A stretch of DNA of 39,792 bases from contig NZ_WBKT01000043.1 in NCBI RefSeq assembly GCF_008868175.1, forward strand, positions 1 to 39,792, written 5' to 3'. The translations under genes were made by a program, and so were the position numbers. Positions within the stretch are counted from its first letter, which is position 1. Every line of letters begins with the position of its first letter. The stretch is from Micromonospora sp. AMSO31t. Lineage in GTDB: Bacteria > Actinomycetota > Actinomycetes > Mycobacteriales > Micromonosporaceae. The notes under the pieces were generated by a model. The model searched no databases. It worked only from the letters and a program-made list of their open reading frames with translations, and was not told where the DNA came from. Positions 7,987-17,372 of the stretch are shown one piece after another.

Positions 7987-8026
7987 GGTCAGACTCTAGC
8001 GGGACCGTCCGGGGCCGGGGACGCAA

Positions 8027-8059
8027 AGGGCCGGCCTCCCGCTCGGGGAGACCGGCCCT
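8027..8059 (-). terminator. terminator of the C39-like gene
   Basis: A 14-base stem with one mismatch and a five-base loop (GGGCCGGCCTCCC / GGGAGACCGGCCC). Read on the minus strand it is followed by TTT, and it lies just after the C39-like stop. Confidence 0.65.
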
Positions 8060-8071
8060 GGCTCGGTTCGG

Positions 8072-8692
8072 TCAGGAGCTGTAACCGCGGCCGGCGATCC
8101 AGTTGGCCAGCTCGGTCACGTCCATCCAGTACGTCGGCTCGTTCGGGCTGGCCGGGTCGGCGATCAGCACCGTGTTGCCGTCGTCCTTGTACTGCACCAC
8201 GGTCAGGTAGTGGCCGGGGTAGCTGTGCTCGACACCGTCGATGTCCAGCGCGCCACCCAGGATGTTGGCGACGACCGGCCGGTCCTGGTCGACGGCGGCC
8301 CTGACGTCCGCCCGCAGGCGCTCGACCTGCTCCTTGGTGGCCACGTCGTCCCGGATCTCGGTGGTCTTGTACTTGCCGCCGGTGTACTCGTTGAGCACCC
8401 GGGTGATGTCGAGGGCCGAGTCGGTGCCGTTCTCGGTGGTGCCCAGCTTGGCGGCCAGCTCGTCCTGGCTGACCTCCTTGCCCTCGGCCGACAGCGCGAT
8501 GCGGGTCGAGGCCGGGCCGCAGTAGAAGAAGTTGGGCTGCGCCTCGTACTCGTAGCCGGCGCTGCGCTCGCCCTTGCCCTTGAGGGCGGCCGACGGGGCG
8601 GCCTGCGCCGCCACGGCCGGACCCACGACGGTCCCGCCGCACATCACCAGGCCGGCGACGGACAGCATGCTCTTACGGAAGATCGAGTTCAT
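8072..8692 (-). CDS. secreted C39-like cysteine peptidase domain protein
   Basis: A 206-residue exported protein. Residues 1-32 form a signal peptide ending in AQA-AP. The mature part carries a papain-like C39 (peptidase_C39_2) core: Cys58 in FYCGPAS, His161 in PGHYLTVV and Asp179 in IADPAS. Proteins of this type are common secreted peptidases or peptidase-like proteins in actinomycetes. The substrate is not known and no linked peptide or ABC transporter is present. The frame extends upstream to 8866, but the ATG at 8692 has GGAG at proper distance and starts the signal peptide, so it is preferred. Confidence 0.88.
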   Translation of the reverse strand: MNSIFRKSMLSVAGLVMCGGTVVGPAVAAQAAPSAALKGKGERSAGYEYEAQPNFFYCGPASTRIALSAEGKEVSQDELAAKLGTTENGTDSALDITRVLNEYTGGKYKTTEIRDDVATKEQVERLRADVRAAVDQDRPVVANILGGALDIDGVEHSYPGHYLTVVQYKDDGNTVLIADPASPNEPTYWMDVTELANWIAGRGYSS

Positions 8693-8716
8693 GTCGAAGC
8701 TCCATTCGGGGGTTGA

Positions 8717-8737
8717 CGTCTCCGGGTTTCGGAGACG
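8717..8737 (-). other. leader hairpin upstream of the C39-like gene
   Basis: CGTCTCCG and CGGAGACG (eight perfect pairs, five-base loop) lie 25 bases upstream of the ATG, close to the ribosome site. The rest of the 269-base gap 8693-8961 shows no gene or recognisable riboswitch. Confidence 0.4.
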
Positions 8738-8961
8738 CGGCACCGGGAGTGGCGCTCGGCGTGCCTCGGGGGATCTCGGTGCGCACTGGAGGCGCTGCCC
8801 CACTCGCTCACCGGGGGCGGCGGGCCGGCTGCCCGCTCGCTCGTATCGCTCGTACGGAAGGTGCAACGGACCGCTGCCGGTCCCGATTTCCGCAGGTGGC
8901 GGCCGTCACGGTTTAACCGGACATCGCGCGCGGGTCGGTCATCGACGCGGTGACCGGCGGG

Positions 8962-9384
8962 TCAGGTGGTGACCGTGGGAAGGCTGCCGAGGAGGCGGGT
9001 CACGGCGATCTCGATGACGACCCGCTGCGGATTCGGACGGGGGGTGCGGTAACGGACGGCGTACCGCCGCTCGGCCTCCGCCACCGACTCCGGGTCGGTG
9101 CGCAGCACCGCCCGGCCCTCCACGGTCAGCCACCAGCGGCCGTCGAGGTGGCACACCGCCACGGGCGTGCCCGCCGCGCCGGCCGCCGCGACGTGCCGGG
9201 CCTTCGCCGAGGCACCCGACGTGATCACGCGGGCCAGGCCGGCGTCCGCGTCGAAGGTGACCCCCACGGGTACGACGTGTGGGGTGCCGTTCGCGCGCAG
9301 CGTGGTCAGCGTGGCGAGATGCCGGTCCCGGAAGAACCGGGCGACCCGCTCGTCATGTGGGTCCAGCCGGTGGTCGCCCGCCAT
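8962..9384 (-). CDS. PPOX-class (pyridoxamine oxidase-like / F420-dependent) protein
   Basis: A 140-residue split-barrel flavin-type protein. The beginning (FFRDRHLATLTTLRANGTPH) followed by VVPVGVTFD is typical of the Rv1155-like actinobacterial PPOX group, which bind F420 or a flavin and reduce small substrates. The central WWLTVEGRA strand and the AERRYAVRYR helix also fit. The cofactor cannot be told from sequence alone. The open frame runs upstream to 9438, but the ATG at 9384 has GAGGA at good spacing. It follows the DUF1232 gene in the same direction by 50 bases, so the two may be co-transcribed. Confidence 0.82.
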   Translation of the reverse strand: MAGDHRLDPHDERVARFFRDRHLATLTTLRANGTPHVVPVGVTFDADAGLARVITSGASAKARHVAAAGAAGTPVAVCHLDGRWWLTVEGRAVLRTDPESVAEAERRYAVRYRTPRPNPQRVVIEIAVTRLLGSLPTVTT

Positions 9385-9434
9385 GTGCCGTCCTCGGTGC
9401 CGCTCGTGCGGGCCGACCGCCGGCCCCGCGCCGA

Positions 9435-9776
9435 TCATGACACGGGGCGGTGCTCCCGGCCCGTGCCCGGCGGGGAGTCCGACCGGTCGGGCAGCGCCCG
9501 CTGCGCGGCCCGGTGCTTCGCGGCCAGCCGGCCCAGGTAGATCAGCGCCCCGGCCAGCACGCCCATGTCGTCCAGGTAGATCGGGTCGGGGAGCACATCC
9601 ACCGGCAGGATCGTGTAGATCAGCGCGCCGTAGAAGGCGACCTTGCCGCCGACCCCCAGCGCGCCCAGCATGCGACGGGTGCGGACCACCCGGACGGCCA
9701 GCAGCACCGCCCCGACCAGCGTCGCCAGCGCGGCGATGGCGGCGAGCACGACGAGTATCCAGGCTTCACGGGACAC
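9435..9776 (-). CDS. DUF1232 (YkvA-like) membrane protein
   Basis: A 113-residue protein with an N-terminal membrane helix (about 5-30). The DUF1232 signature follows: YTILPVDVLPDPIYLDDMG, a helix-hairpin with conserved Pro and Asp. The function of the family is unknown. GTG start; no strong ribosome site is seen. The charged C-terminal tail is probably cytoplasmic. It lies 50 bases upstream of the PPOX gene. Confidence 0.85.
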   Translation of the reverse strand: MSREAWILVVLAAIAALATLVGAVLLAVRVVRTRRMLGALGVGGKVAFYGALIYTILPVDVLPDPIYLDDMGVLAGALIYLGRLAAKHRAAQRALPDRSDSPPGTGREHRPVS

Positions 9777-9837
9777 CAGGTCACGCTAACCGAGCCGGGC
9801 CAGCTCCGCCTTCTCCGCCGTCCGGGTGTCCGGCGCC

Positions 9838-10674
9838 TCAGTACGCCGGGACGGCCGCCCGCCCCCGGGCCACCGGGGTCAGCTCACGGGTGACCTCGGC
9901 CGCCCGGGTGGAGGTCGGCAGCTCACGGGTGGCCTCCGGCCCGGTGAGGTCCACGATGGACAGCGCCGGCTGCGCGTCGGTGACCGGTCGGGTCGCCGCG
10001 TACGCCTCGTCGCGCAGGCTCCGCGCGGCGGCGGCGGCCAGCTCGGCGGCCCGCCAGGCAGCCTGCTCCCGCTCCCGGGCGGCCTCCTGCCGGGCGCGGA
10101 GGTTGTCCCGGACCAGCCGGCGCAGCAGCAGCTCCTGCTCGACCGGGTGCCGGCTCGGATCCCAGCCCTGGTGGCCGAGGATGTCGCTGAGCTGCTGCAC
10201 GGTGATCTCCTTGCGCCACTGGGCGTCCAGCGCCGCCCGGTGCAGCCAGCGCTCCCGGTCCACGTACTCGGCGGGCGTCCGGGCGGTCCGGGGCAGGGGC
10301 AGCGCCGCGGCGGCGGCCAGCCGGCGGACGTCCTCCTCCGCCGCCTCGTACGCCCGCCACGCCTCCTCGACCTCCTCCTGCGCGGCCAGCCACTCGGTCC
10401 GGCGCCGCTCGGCGGTCGCCGCCGCCCGCGACGCGGCCACCGCCACCTCCTGCGCGTACCGGGACTGCTCCCGGGCGTGCTCACGGGCCTGGGCGGCCAG
10501 CTCGATGCTGCTCGGCCGGGCGGCCTCGCTGATCCGGTCGCCGAACACCGACCGGAACCGGTTCGGGCGGACGATCAGGGCGGCGACCACGATCGCCGCC
10601 ACGGCGAGCAGGGCCAGCCAGATCACGGCGGCTCGGGGAACGTCGGGCAGGACGGTGGAGAAGACGGTCTGCAT
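9838..10674 (-). CDS. membrane-anchored coiled-coil protein, unrecognised
   Basis: A 278-residue protein I do not recognise. One membrane segment (about 14-36, VIWLALLAVAAIVVAALIV) follows a short N-terminus. The rest is Ala/Arg/Glu-rich helical, with long heptad-like stretches (about 55-125 and 165-215) and a central RHPVEQELLLRRLV segment. The C-terminus (about 225-278) is less ordered. It is probably an anchored coiled-coil on the cytoplasmic face. The ATG at 10674 has GAGG eight bases upstream and is preferred over the GTG at 10683. No neighbour suggests a role. Confidence 0.75.
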   Translation of the reverse strand: MQTVFSTVLPDVPRAAVIWLALLAVAAIVVAALIVRPNRFRSVFGDRISEAARPSSIELAAQAREHAREQSRYAQEVAVAASRAAATAERRRTEWLAAQEEVEEAWRAYEAAEEDVRRLAAAAALPLPRTARTPAEYVDRERWLHRAALDAQWRKEITVQQLSDILGHQGWDPSRHPVEQELLLRRLVRDNLRARQEAAREREQAAWRAAELAAAAARSLRDEAYAATRPVTDAQPALSIVDLTGPEATRELPTSTRAAEVTRELTPVARGRAAVPAY

Positions 10675-10828
10675 CACCAGCACCTCGTGGTGGAACGGTC
10701 GGAGTCAACGGTCGGGGCCCGGTCGACGGGCGGTCGTGGCGGCACGCGACGGGGTCGCGGTAGCACTACGACGGGGGGAGCGGTGGGCGCGGTCGAGGGG
10801 CGCCCGGGGCGTACCCGGGTCGGCGCGG

Positions 10829-11260
10829 TCAGGCGCGCGGCGGCCCGCGGCGGGCGATGGCGGCCCGGCCGGGGTCGGCGGCGGCCATGACGGCGGAGTC
10901 CGCCACGACGGCCGCGTCCGCCACCGGTGCGGAGGCGTCGGTGACGGCCCGGTGCGGCGGCCCGGTCAGGGCCGGCGCGGCGAGCGGGTGCCGGACGGGC
11001 GAATCGGCGGCGGGCCGGATGCCGGACGCCCCGGTGGCCGGCCGACCGACCGGGCCCACGTCGACGGGGGCGGCGGCCGGAAGGTCGACCCGGAGGTCGA
11101 CGGCCGGGCGGGCCGCCGCGGTCGGGTGGAGGTGGTCGGCGGCCGGCGTGGCGGCCGGACCGGTGACGCCGGCGATGAGCGCGAGGGCGGTCACCGCCGT
11201 GCGGGCGATCCTGCGCAGCGTGGCCGTCCAGAGGGAGGAGGCGAACGCTACGGGCAGCAC
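10829..11260 (-). CDS. putative secreted Ala/Pro-rich protein
   Basis: A 143-residue ORF with a signal-peptide-like N-terminus: Arg16-Arg17, a hydrophobic core TAVTALALIAGVTG, then a small-residue stretch. The remainder is Ala/Pro/Val/Asp-rich and low in complexity. Third codon positions are almost entirely G/C, as in neighbouring real genes, which favours coding. No domain is recognisable, and the ribosome site before the GTG is weak. It could instead be non-coding GC-rich sequence. If it is not a gene, 10675-11436 would be empty except for the terminator at 11389. Confidence 0.5.
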   Translation of the reverse strand: MLPVAFASSLWTATLRRIARTAVTALALIAGVTGPAATPAADHLHPTAAARPAVDLRVDLPAAAPVDVGPVGRPATGASGIRPAADSPVRHPLAAPALTGPPHRAVTDASAPVADAAVVADSAVMAAADPGRAAIARRGPPRA

Positions 11261-11388
11261 CGTTTCAACCTATCGGTCAGCTCCGCCTCGTGCAGCTCGA
11301 CGATCTTTCCGGTCGACGTGACCCGTCCCACGATTCGCTGTGGACGAACCCGGTCCCGCAGGGCGGCCGGCGCGGGGGTGGACGCGAA

Positions 11389-11423
11389 ACGGCGCGGCGC
11401 CCCGGTGGGGGACGCCGCGCCGT
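11389..11423 (-). terminator. terminator of the WXG/partner operon
   Basis: Stem ACGGCGCGGCG / CGCCGCGCCGT (11 perfect pairs), extended by four more pairs past one bulged base, with a GGTG loop. Read on the minus strand it is followed by TTT, 13 bases after the stop of the WXG gene. Confidence 0.7.
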
Positions 11424-11436
11424 CGTGAACCTGCGG

Positions 11437-12708
11437 TCAGTTGCCGCCGAGCACCGGCGGCGGTGCCGCCTCGCCGTCGGACCAGACCATCTCGTCCTCG
11501 GTCAGCCAGGTCAGCCGGCCCTCGGACTCGTCGTCCTCGGTGCCACGCGCGCCCAGCACACCGTTGCGGCCGGCCATCGCGGGCCGCCCGGTCGCGCCGC
11601 CCTTGCCGGTGGAGCGGCTCTCCGTCTCGACCGTCACGCCGCGCCCCGAGGCCAGGCGGCCGGTGCCGGCGGCCGACCGGTTCTCGGCGCCGATCCCGCC
11701 GACCCGGCCGGAGGTCGCCGAGCCGCCACCCGAGCCGGCCAGCGACCCGGTGCCGCCCAGCACGCCGGGCGTGCCGTAGAACGAGCCGCCGCCCCCGGCG
11801 GTCGGCAGGGTCGCGTTGGTGCCGCCGAGCCCGGGGCCCGCCGCCAGGCCGGTGGTCGGGCCGGTCGCGGTCAGCGGGGCCGCACCGGCGAGCGAGGTGC
11901 CGGTCGGCTCGACCGTGCCGCCCGCGCCGATGGTGCCCGGGGTGCCCGCGCCGGGCTGGCCGCCGGTCGTGCCGCCGCCCGTCGTGTCGCCGCCCACCGT
12001 GCCGCTGCCCGGGGCGGTGTGGTGCACGCCCGAGGTGCTCGCGGTGGCGTTCGCCGCGGGACCGAAGCTGCCCACGCCCGGCCCCGCCGACGGCGTGCTC
12101 ACCGAGGGGCCGCTGCGCAGCGTCGGGTTCGTCGGGTCGCCGTCACCCGGGAGCCCCGAGTCCGGCGCCTCCGGCACGACGATCCGGCCGTAGGCCGAGA
12201 AGTCGTAGCCCTCGGCCAGCTTGGCGACGACCTGCACCATCCGCTGGTGCGCCTTCTCCTGCTCGGCCTTGTCCTGCTCGTGGCCGACGATGCCGCCGAC
12301 CAGCGCGCCCGGCACACCACCGACCAGGAAGCCCTTGCCGGCGCCGGAGAGCAGCTTGTCGTTGTCGTCGGTCTCCTCGGGGCTCTCCGCCTTCGCCTGG
12401 GCGGTGCGCAGCTCGCTGGCCATCATGTCGAGGCCCTGCCGGATGCCCGTCATGCCCTCGGCCAGGTTGCCCGAGTAGTCGGCGACCAGGTTGAGCCGGC
12501 GGTGGAACTCGCGGGCGGCGTCACCCGTCCAGGTCTTCAGCAGCGCGTCCAGGTCGGCGGTCAGATCCCGGCTGAGGTCGTCGAGGGTGCCCTTCATCGA
12601 CGTCCACTGGGCGCTCAGCCCGTCGATCTGCTTCGGGTCACCGGCGTTGACGCCCTGGTAGAGCTCCTTGTGGCTGACGTGCTCGTAGCGCTGGGTGTAT
12701 TCAGACAC
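11437..12708 (-). CDS. WXG100-type T7SS protein with long Gly-rich tail
   Basis: A 423-residue putative secreted T7SS substrate. Residues 1-110 form a WXG100-like helical hairpin with Trp60-Thr-Gly62 (KTWTGDAAREF). A short hydrophobic Gly-rich segment (about 120-145, KGFLVGGVPGALVGGIVG) and a charged helix follow. From about 180 to 385 the protein is Gly/Thr/Ala/Ser-rich and probably disordered, and it ends in an acidic conserved-looking tail with LTWLTEDEMVW. This recalls PPE/EspB-like substrates. The GTG start overlaps the end of the preceding gene by eight bases, so the two are coupled and likely form a heterodimer. Confidence 0.82.
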   Translation of the reverse strand: MSEYTQRYEHVSHKELYQGVNAGDPKQIDGLSAQWTSMKGTLDDLSRDLTADLDALLKTWTGDAAREFHRRLNLVADYSGNLAEGMTGIRQGLDMMASELRTAQAKAESPEETDDNDKLLSGAGKGFLVGGVPGALVGGIVGHEQDKAEQEKAHQRMVQVVAKLAEGYDFSAYGRIVVPEAPDSGLPGDGDPTNPTLRSGPSVSTPSAGPGVGSFGPAANATASTSGVHHTAPGSGTVGGDTTGGGTTGGQPGAGTPGTIGAGGTVEPTGTSLAGAAPLTATGPTTGLAAGPGLGGTNATLPTAGGGGSFYGTPGVLGGTGSLAGSGGGSATSGRVGGIGAENRSAAGTGRLASGRGVTVETESRSTGKGGATGRPAMAGRNGVLGARGTEDDESEGRLTWLTEDEMVWSDGEAAPPPVLGGN

Positions 12709-13072
12709 GCGGATCCTCTCCCTTCGGCTTCATCGCCTCGGTCAGCCCGGAGAGAGCGGCGACGATGTCGGCCGCGGCGGCGGCGTTGCGTGCCTCGGCC
12801 GTCCGGTAGTTGGTCATGATGCTCTTGGTGGCCTTCTGGGCGGCCACGATCGCCCGCCGCAACCGCTCGACGTGGTTGGCGTAGCTCTGATGCGTCTCGG
12901 AGTAGCGACGGGAGTTGTCGTTGGCGTCGGTGAACGTGCCGAGTGCCGGCGGCCGGCACTGCATCTCGGTGTTGAGCTTCTTCAACACCGACTCCGCCTC
13001 GCTCAGCCGGCGCTCGAGCCGCTGGTGGAAGTCCTCCAAGGACAGTACGTCCACTGTCGTGCGCCCGGTCAT
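12701..13072 (-). CDS. T7SS-associated helical protein with YxxxE motif
   Basis: A 123-residue, nearly all-helical protein, probably the partner of the WXG protein encoded next to it. Tyr89 and Glu93 (NYRTAEARN) form the YxxxD/E general T7SS export signal, just after a helix, which suggests it carries the pair to the machine. It resembles EspC/PE-like partners in role, but I cannot place it in a family by sequence. A GGGGA ribosome-like site precedes the ATG. The order in the minus-strand operon is eccB, a 117-base gap, this gene, then the overlapping WXG gene. Confidence 0.75.
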   Translation of the reverse strand: MTGRTTVDVLSLEDFHQRLERRLSEAESVLKKLNTEMQCRPPALGTFTDANDNSRRYSETHQSYANHVERLRRAIVAAQKATKSIMTNYRTAEARNAAAAADIVAALSGLTEAMKPKGEDPRV

Positions 13073-13189
13073 GGCTGCATCCCCGTAGTCATCGTCGAGA
13101 ACCGTTGGCCACGTTCAGGTTAGTCGACACGGGCCAGCCAGGGCGACCCGTCATCCGGCCCTATCCACTTCGGACCGTGCCCGCCCCGG

Positions 13190-14656
13190 TCATCCGCCCT
13201 GCGCAGGCGCCGTGTCGTCGCCCGGTCCGGAGGTCGCGCCGCCGCTCGGCACCGCACCCTCATCGAACTGGTTCATCGCGTCCGCGCGCTCCAGGGTCGG
13301 CCCGGTCGGCACCAGCGCCAGCAGGGACGCGGGCACCGCGAGCGGGCTCACGTCGCCGTATCCCAGGGCGCTCTTCGCGTCGCCGGAGGCGGTGCCGAGC
13401 GGGTAACGGACACCCTGCGCGGTGATCAGGTAGACCGTCGAGCCGGCCGCCGCCTTGCCGGTCTCCCCGGCGGTGGCCTGCACCAGCACCCCCTTGCCGC
13501 CGGGCAGCAGCACGCTCTCGGCCGTCCGGACGGCGTCCCGGTCGCTCTGCCGCGCCGCCACCCCGGTCGACGCGGTCAGCTCGGCCGGCGGCTGGTCGAA
13601 GACCTCCAGCGTGGTGGTCGGCTGGCCGGCCGGCCCGGAGCGGTACGTGGCGCAGAGCACCGTCCGCCCGGCGCGGACCTCGTGCACGGTGGGCAGCCGG
13701 TCCGGCAGGCCCTCGGCCTCCAGCCGCTGGTCGGTGAGGAGCTGGCCGGCCTGGTCCGGCGTGATGTCGGTGACCTGGCCGCCGCCGCCGAGCAGCAGCA
13801 GCGCGGTGACCTCCCGGATCGCCACCAGGCCCTGCTTGGCCAGCACGTAGTACTGGCCGGCGGCCCGGTAGACCTGGCCGACCCGGGCCGGGCGGTCGCC
13901 CACCGTCAGCCCGCTCGGGTCACCCTCGCCGTCGATGGTCGGCTTGCGCAGTGCCGGGCCGACCGGCACCGCGTTGAGCAGCTGCTGGCCGACCGTGAGG
14001 GTGGTCGCGCCGGCCATCTTCAACGCCACCAGCGCCTGCTCGTCCCCGACCACCCGCAGCCGCGCGCCGCCGGTGAGCAGGTAACGCGCGTCGTTCAGCT
14101 TGACCAGGACCGCCCGGTCGGTGAGCGGGGTGCCGCCGGGCAGCGGCCGGTCGATCACCAGGCGGGTGGTGGAGCGCTGCGGGTCGTTCGGGTCGGGCAC
14201 GTCGCACACCGACCATGGGAGCCCGACCAGCGACTTCCGGTCCGGCACGGCGTCCGGCGCGCCCACGATGCCGACCGCCCGGCCCCGCGGCCGGTCCTTG
14301 ATCGAGGCCTGGGACATGGTGCGGACCGGCGCGCCGGCGTCGTTGAGGATGAGCCGGGCCGAGGCGTAGTTGAGCGTCGGGTGCAGCACCTTGTCGTCGG
14401 TGAAGACGTAGGTCGCCCCGGTCTCCCGCTCGATCACCAGCGTGTTCGGCTCCAGCGGGGCGGAGTTGCTGGTGAACTGCCCGTACGCCCCCGCGCCGCC
14501 CAGCACGACCGCGGCCGCGATGACGCTGCCGAACACCGCCATGCCGAGGCGCCGCATCGGCAGGTCGTTGGTCTCCGGGTCGCCGGAGAGCAGCGCCGAG
14601 ACGATCCGGCGGGTGACGAAGCGGTACGCCTGCACCTGATCGCGGCGGGTCCGCAT
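13190..14656 (-). CDS. eccB: type VII secretion protein EccB
   Basis: A 488-residue core component of the ESX membrane complex. The N-terminus MRTRRDQVQAYRFVTRRIV and a single membrane helix (about 38-58) are typical. The rest is a periplasmic R1-R4 repeat domain with two Cys (WSVCDVP near residue 148 and VLCATY in the second half) that form a conserved disulfide in the family. EccB may have ATPase-like or scaffold roles on the outer face. The ATG has GGAGG eight bases upstream. It is divergent from eccE; the 162-base gap should hold both promoters, and a TACGAT -10-like box at 14719-14724 points toward eccE. Confidence 0.96.
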   Translation of the reverse strand: MRTRRDQVQAYRFVTRRIVSALLSGDPETNDLPMRRLGMAVFGSVIAAAVVLGGAGAYGQFTSNSAPLEPNTLVIERETGATYVFTDDKVLHPTLNYASARLILNDAGAPVRTMSQASIKDRPRGRAVGIVGAPDAVPDRKSLVGLPWSVCDVPDPNDPQRSTTRLVIDRPLPGGTPLTDRAVLVKLNDARYLLTGGARLRVVGDEQALVALKMAGATTLTVGQQLLNAVPVGPALRKPTIDGEGDPSGLTVGDRPARVGQVYRAAGQYYVLAKQGLVAIREVTALLLLGGGGQVTDITPDQAGQLLTDQRLEAEGLPDRLPTVHEVRAGRTVLCATYRSGPAGQPTTTLEVFDQPPAELTASTGVAARQSDRDAVRTAESVLLPGGKGVLVQATAGETGKAAAGSTVYLITAQGVRYPLGTASGDAKSALGYGDVSPLAVPASLLALVPTGPTLERADAMNQFDEGAVPSGGATSGPGDDTAPAQGG

Positions 14657-14818
14657 GACTAACCTCCGGCAGGGGTGGGTCCGCGGCGATCAGGTCCGAA
14701 CTCCGCCGCGGGCTTCCCTACGATAAGGGGCCGTCGACGGTTCACCGGGACCCCGCCCGCCACCCGGCGACCCACCGCACCGGCGGATGCCCAGGATGTC
14801 CAGAAGGGACGCTCACCG

Positions 14819-15991
14819 ATGACCCAGGTCCAGGCGCCACCCGGTCGTACGGCCACCGCCTCCGCCGCGCCGGCGGACCGACCGGTCGCCCCGGTCGACC
14901 GGCGCCGGCGCGGCCGGCTCGGTCCGGTCGTCGTCGGCCAGCTCGTGGTGCTGGAGTGCGCCGCGCTCGCCGTCTGGTTCGCCACCGGCGGCCCGGCCTG
15001 GCTGCTCGGCGTCGTCGCCGCGCTGGCGCTGCTGGCCGTGGTGGCCGCCTTCGCCCGGCGCGGCGGCCGGTGGTGGTACGAGGACCTCATGCTCCGCCGC
15101 CGGCTGCGCCGCCGCCGCGACCGGGCCCGGGGCGCCGCGCCGGCCGGCGACCCGCGGCTGGCCGCGCTCGCCCCGGAGCTGTCCGTCGTCGAGCTGACCG
15201 AGCGCGGCACCCGGCTCGGCATCGGCCAGGACGACCGGGGCTGGTTCGCCGCCGTCGCGCTGACCGGCCGGCCCGGCGCCCCGGCCGGGTCGGTCGAGGC
15301 GGCGACGGTGGACCGGGCGCTCGCGGTGCTCGCCGAATTCTCCGGGCCGGTCACCCAGACCCAGGTCGTCTCGCACACCCTGGTGTGGTACCCCTCGCCG
15401 GGCGCGCCCCCGGCCGCGCACCGCACGGTCTGGGTGGCGCTGCGCCTGTCGGTCGCCGACGCCCGCGCCGAGACGGTGAGCCGGGGCGGCGGCATGCACG
15501 GCGTGCACCGCACGGTCGCGGCCGGCGTCGGCCGGCTCGGCAAGGCCCTCAACGCCGCCGGCCTCGGCCACCGGGTGCTCGGCCGGGACGAGCTGCACGC
15601 GGCGGTCGTCTCCGGCGCCGGCCTCGACCTGGCCCCGGAGCCACCGGTGGAGAGCTGGAACAGCCTGCGCGGCGGTGGCTGGACCCAGCGCTGCCTGGCG
15701 CTGCGGGTCCGCCCCAACGGCTCGCTGGGCGCGCTGGTGGACGCGGTGACCGCCACCTCCGCCCCCTCGCACACTGTGGCGGCCGTGGTGCTCCCCGGCG
15801 GCCGGCAGCTCCCGCCGCTGCTGCGGGTGGCCGCCATGGACGGTCACGCCGAGGCGCTGGTGAAGGCGGTCCGGGACGTGGCCCGCCGCTCCGGCGTGCC
15901 GGCCCGCCCGCTCGACGGCCAGCACGGCCCGGCCGTCTACGCCACGGCGCCGGTGGGCACCGCGATGGGCACGGTCACGGTCGAAGGTTGA
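14819..15991 (+). CDS. eccE: type VII secretion protein EccE
   Basis: A 390-residue EccE. The basic N-terminus (to about 42) is followed by two membrane helices (about 43-60 and 62-82) and the soluble domain, with motifs such as [15 protein letters not shown] and later [18 protein letters not shown]. EccE sits at the rim of the ESX complex in mycobacteria. The frame opens at 14675, but the ATG at 14819 has AAGGG ten bases upstream and gives a normal EccE N-terminus. Its 3' end overlaps the convergent eccD by 17 bases, which is unusual for two core genes of one machine. Confidence 0.92.
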   Translation: MTQVQAPPGRTATASAAPADRPVAPVDRRRRGRLGPVVVGQLVVLECAALAVWFATGGPAWLLGVVAALALLAVVAAFARRGGRWWYEDLMLRRRLRRRRDRARGAAPAGDPRLAALAPELSVVELTERGTRLGIGQDDRGWFAAVALTGRPGAPAGSVEAATVDRALAVLAEFSGPVTQTQVVSHTLVWYPSPGAPPAAHRTVWVALRLSVADARAETVSRGGGMHGVHRTVAAGVGRLGKALNAAGLGHRVLGRDELHAAVVSGAGLDLAPEPPVESWNSLRGGGWTQRCLALRVRPNGSLGALVDAVTATSAPSHTVAAVVLPGGRQLPPLLRVAAMDGHAEALVKAVRDVARRSGVPARPLDGQHGPAVYATAPVGTAMGTVTVEG

Positions 15992-17372
15992 CGATCCAGC
16001 CGTAGAGGCCGCACACCCAGACGGCCAGCGGCACCAGGGCGACGATCAGCAGGATCTCGACGATGTCGAGGGTGCGGCCCCAGACCGGCGAGATCCGCTT
16101 GCCCGCCACGGTGAGCCCGTAGATCAGGCTGATCACGGCGACCACCAGCAGGCCGCCCAGGATCAGCCCGAGCCGGACCGGGAGCGGGTTGGCGCCGAAG
16201 GTGGCCGCCGCGGCCAGCCCGAGGCCGAGGGTGCCGGCGAGGAGCACCGGGGTGCGCTGGCCGCGGCCCAGGAACGGGCGGACCCGCAGCAGCGCCAGCA
16301 GGGCCAGCACCAGGCAGAGCAGCACGGCGGGCAGCCGGCCGTTGTCGGCGAGCACCACCTCGCCGCCGAGCACCAGCACCGAGACCGTCCAGAGCAGGCC
16401 GGTGAGGAACGCGTCGGCGCGCTCGCTGTTGCGCAGCACCTGCGGGCCGTCCACCGACTCGGTGTCGCTCTTCAGGTCGTCCGGGCCGGTCGGGATCGAC
16501 GGCACCGGCAGCCGGGCCAGCCGGTAGGAGATCATCGGCAGCGCCGGCAGGGCGCCGAACGCCACCGTCGCCACCACCGCGGCGGCGGCCGCCGCCCCGA
16601 TGTCGAAGGCCAGGCAGAGCGCCGCGCCGAAGCCGACCGCCACACCCACCCCGACCGCGCCGAGGAAGAGCGGCAGCCGGTCCCCGACGGCCAGCGCGGC
16701 GACCGCGCCGAAGAGCACCACCGCGGTCGCGGCGAGCAGCACGTGCGGGCTGGCCAGCTCGGCGAGCCGCCGGTCGCCGGCGAGGACCAGCAGGCCGCCG
16801 ATCGCGGCGTAGCCGAGGCCCCCCATGGCCAGCAGGGCGCCGGTCCGGCTGTCGCCGGCCGCCCGGGAGAGCACCGCGGCGCTGATCAGCAGGGCGACCG
16901 CGACCACCAGCGCGGCGAGCGCGCCGGGCAGCTGCGGCGGGCCGGCGAACAGCGTGGCCGCCGCGCCGGCCGCCAGCGCCCCACCGGCGAAGAGCACCGA
17001 GAACGCCCGCGTGGTGCCGACCTGCCAGGCGCCGGCCCGCTGGCTGGTCGCCGTGGCGACCGCGTCCACCACGTCGTCGAAGACGATCTCGGGCGCGGCG
17101 GCGGCGCGCGGGTTGAAGTAGAGCACCTCGCCGTCGCGGACGCCGAGCTGCGCGGCGGTGCGGCCGCCGTCGAGCGGCTGACCGCCCAGCCGGGACAGGC
17201 TCCAGCCGCCGTGCCGCACGCCCTCGTCGGCGAGATCCTCGCCGGCGTAACGCAGCAGCGTCGGCAGCAGGTCGGCCAGCGGCACGTCGGACGGCAGCGC
17301 CAGATCCATCCTGGTCCGCGGCGCCACGATGGTGATCCGGCTCAGTCCGCCGGTCGCCGTTTTCGTCGCCAC
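15975..17372 (-). CDS. eccD: type VII secretion protein EccD
   Basis: A 465-residue EccD, the membrane channel scaffold of ESX systems. The N-terminal ubiquitin-like YukD domain covers about 8-95 ([19 protein letters not shown] onward). About eleven membrane helices follow from residue 120 to the C-terminus, with a soluble loop around 285-325. EccD dimers form the central barrel of the complex. The GTG at 17372 has GAGGAGG at ideal spacing; an upstream in-frame start at 17435 adds residues unlike the family. It converges on eccE with a 17-base overlap and is divergent from eccC by 171 bases. Confidence 0.95.
   Translation of the reverse strand: MATKTATGGLSRITIVAPRTRMDLALPSDVPLADLLPTLLRYAGEDLADEGVRHGGWSLSRLGGQPLDGGRTAAQLGVRDGEVLYFNPRAAAAPEIVFDDVVDAVATATSQRAGAWQVGTTRAFSVLFAGGALAAGAAATLFAGPPQLPGALAALVVAVALLISAAVLSRAAGDSRTGALLAMGGLGYAAIGGLLVLAGDRRLAELASPHVLLAATAVVLFGAVAALAVGDRLPLFLGAVGVGVAVGFGAALCLAFDIGAAAAAAVVATVAFGALPALPMISYRLARLPVPSIPTGPDDLKSDTESVDGPQVLRNSERADAFLTGLLWTVSVLVLGGEVVLADNGRLPAVLLCLVLALLALLRVRPFLGRGQRTPVLLAGTLGLGLAAAATFGANPLPVRLGLILGGLLVVAVISLIYGLTVAGKRISPVWGRTLDIVEILLIVALVPLAVWVCGLYGWIVNLRP

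Noticed and set aside
10857..11321. Plus-strand ORF of 154 codons
   Set aside because: No signal, domain or ribosome site; the overlapping minus-strand ORF has a signal peptide and typical codon bias.
11437..12160. Tandem DNA repeats suggested by the Gly-rich coding region
   Set aside because: The Gly/Thr/Ala bias is at protein level; I see no regular repeated DNA unit.
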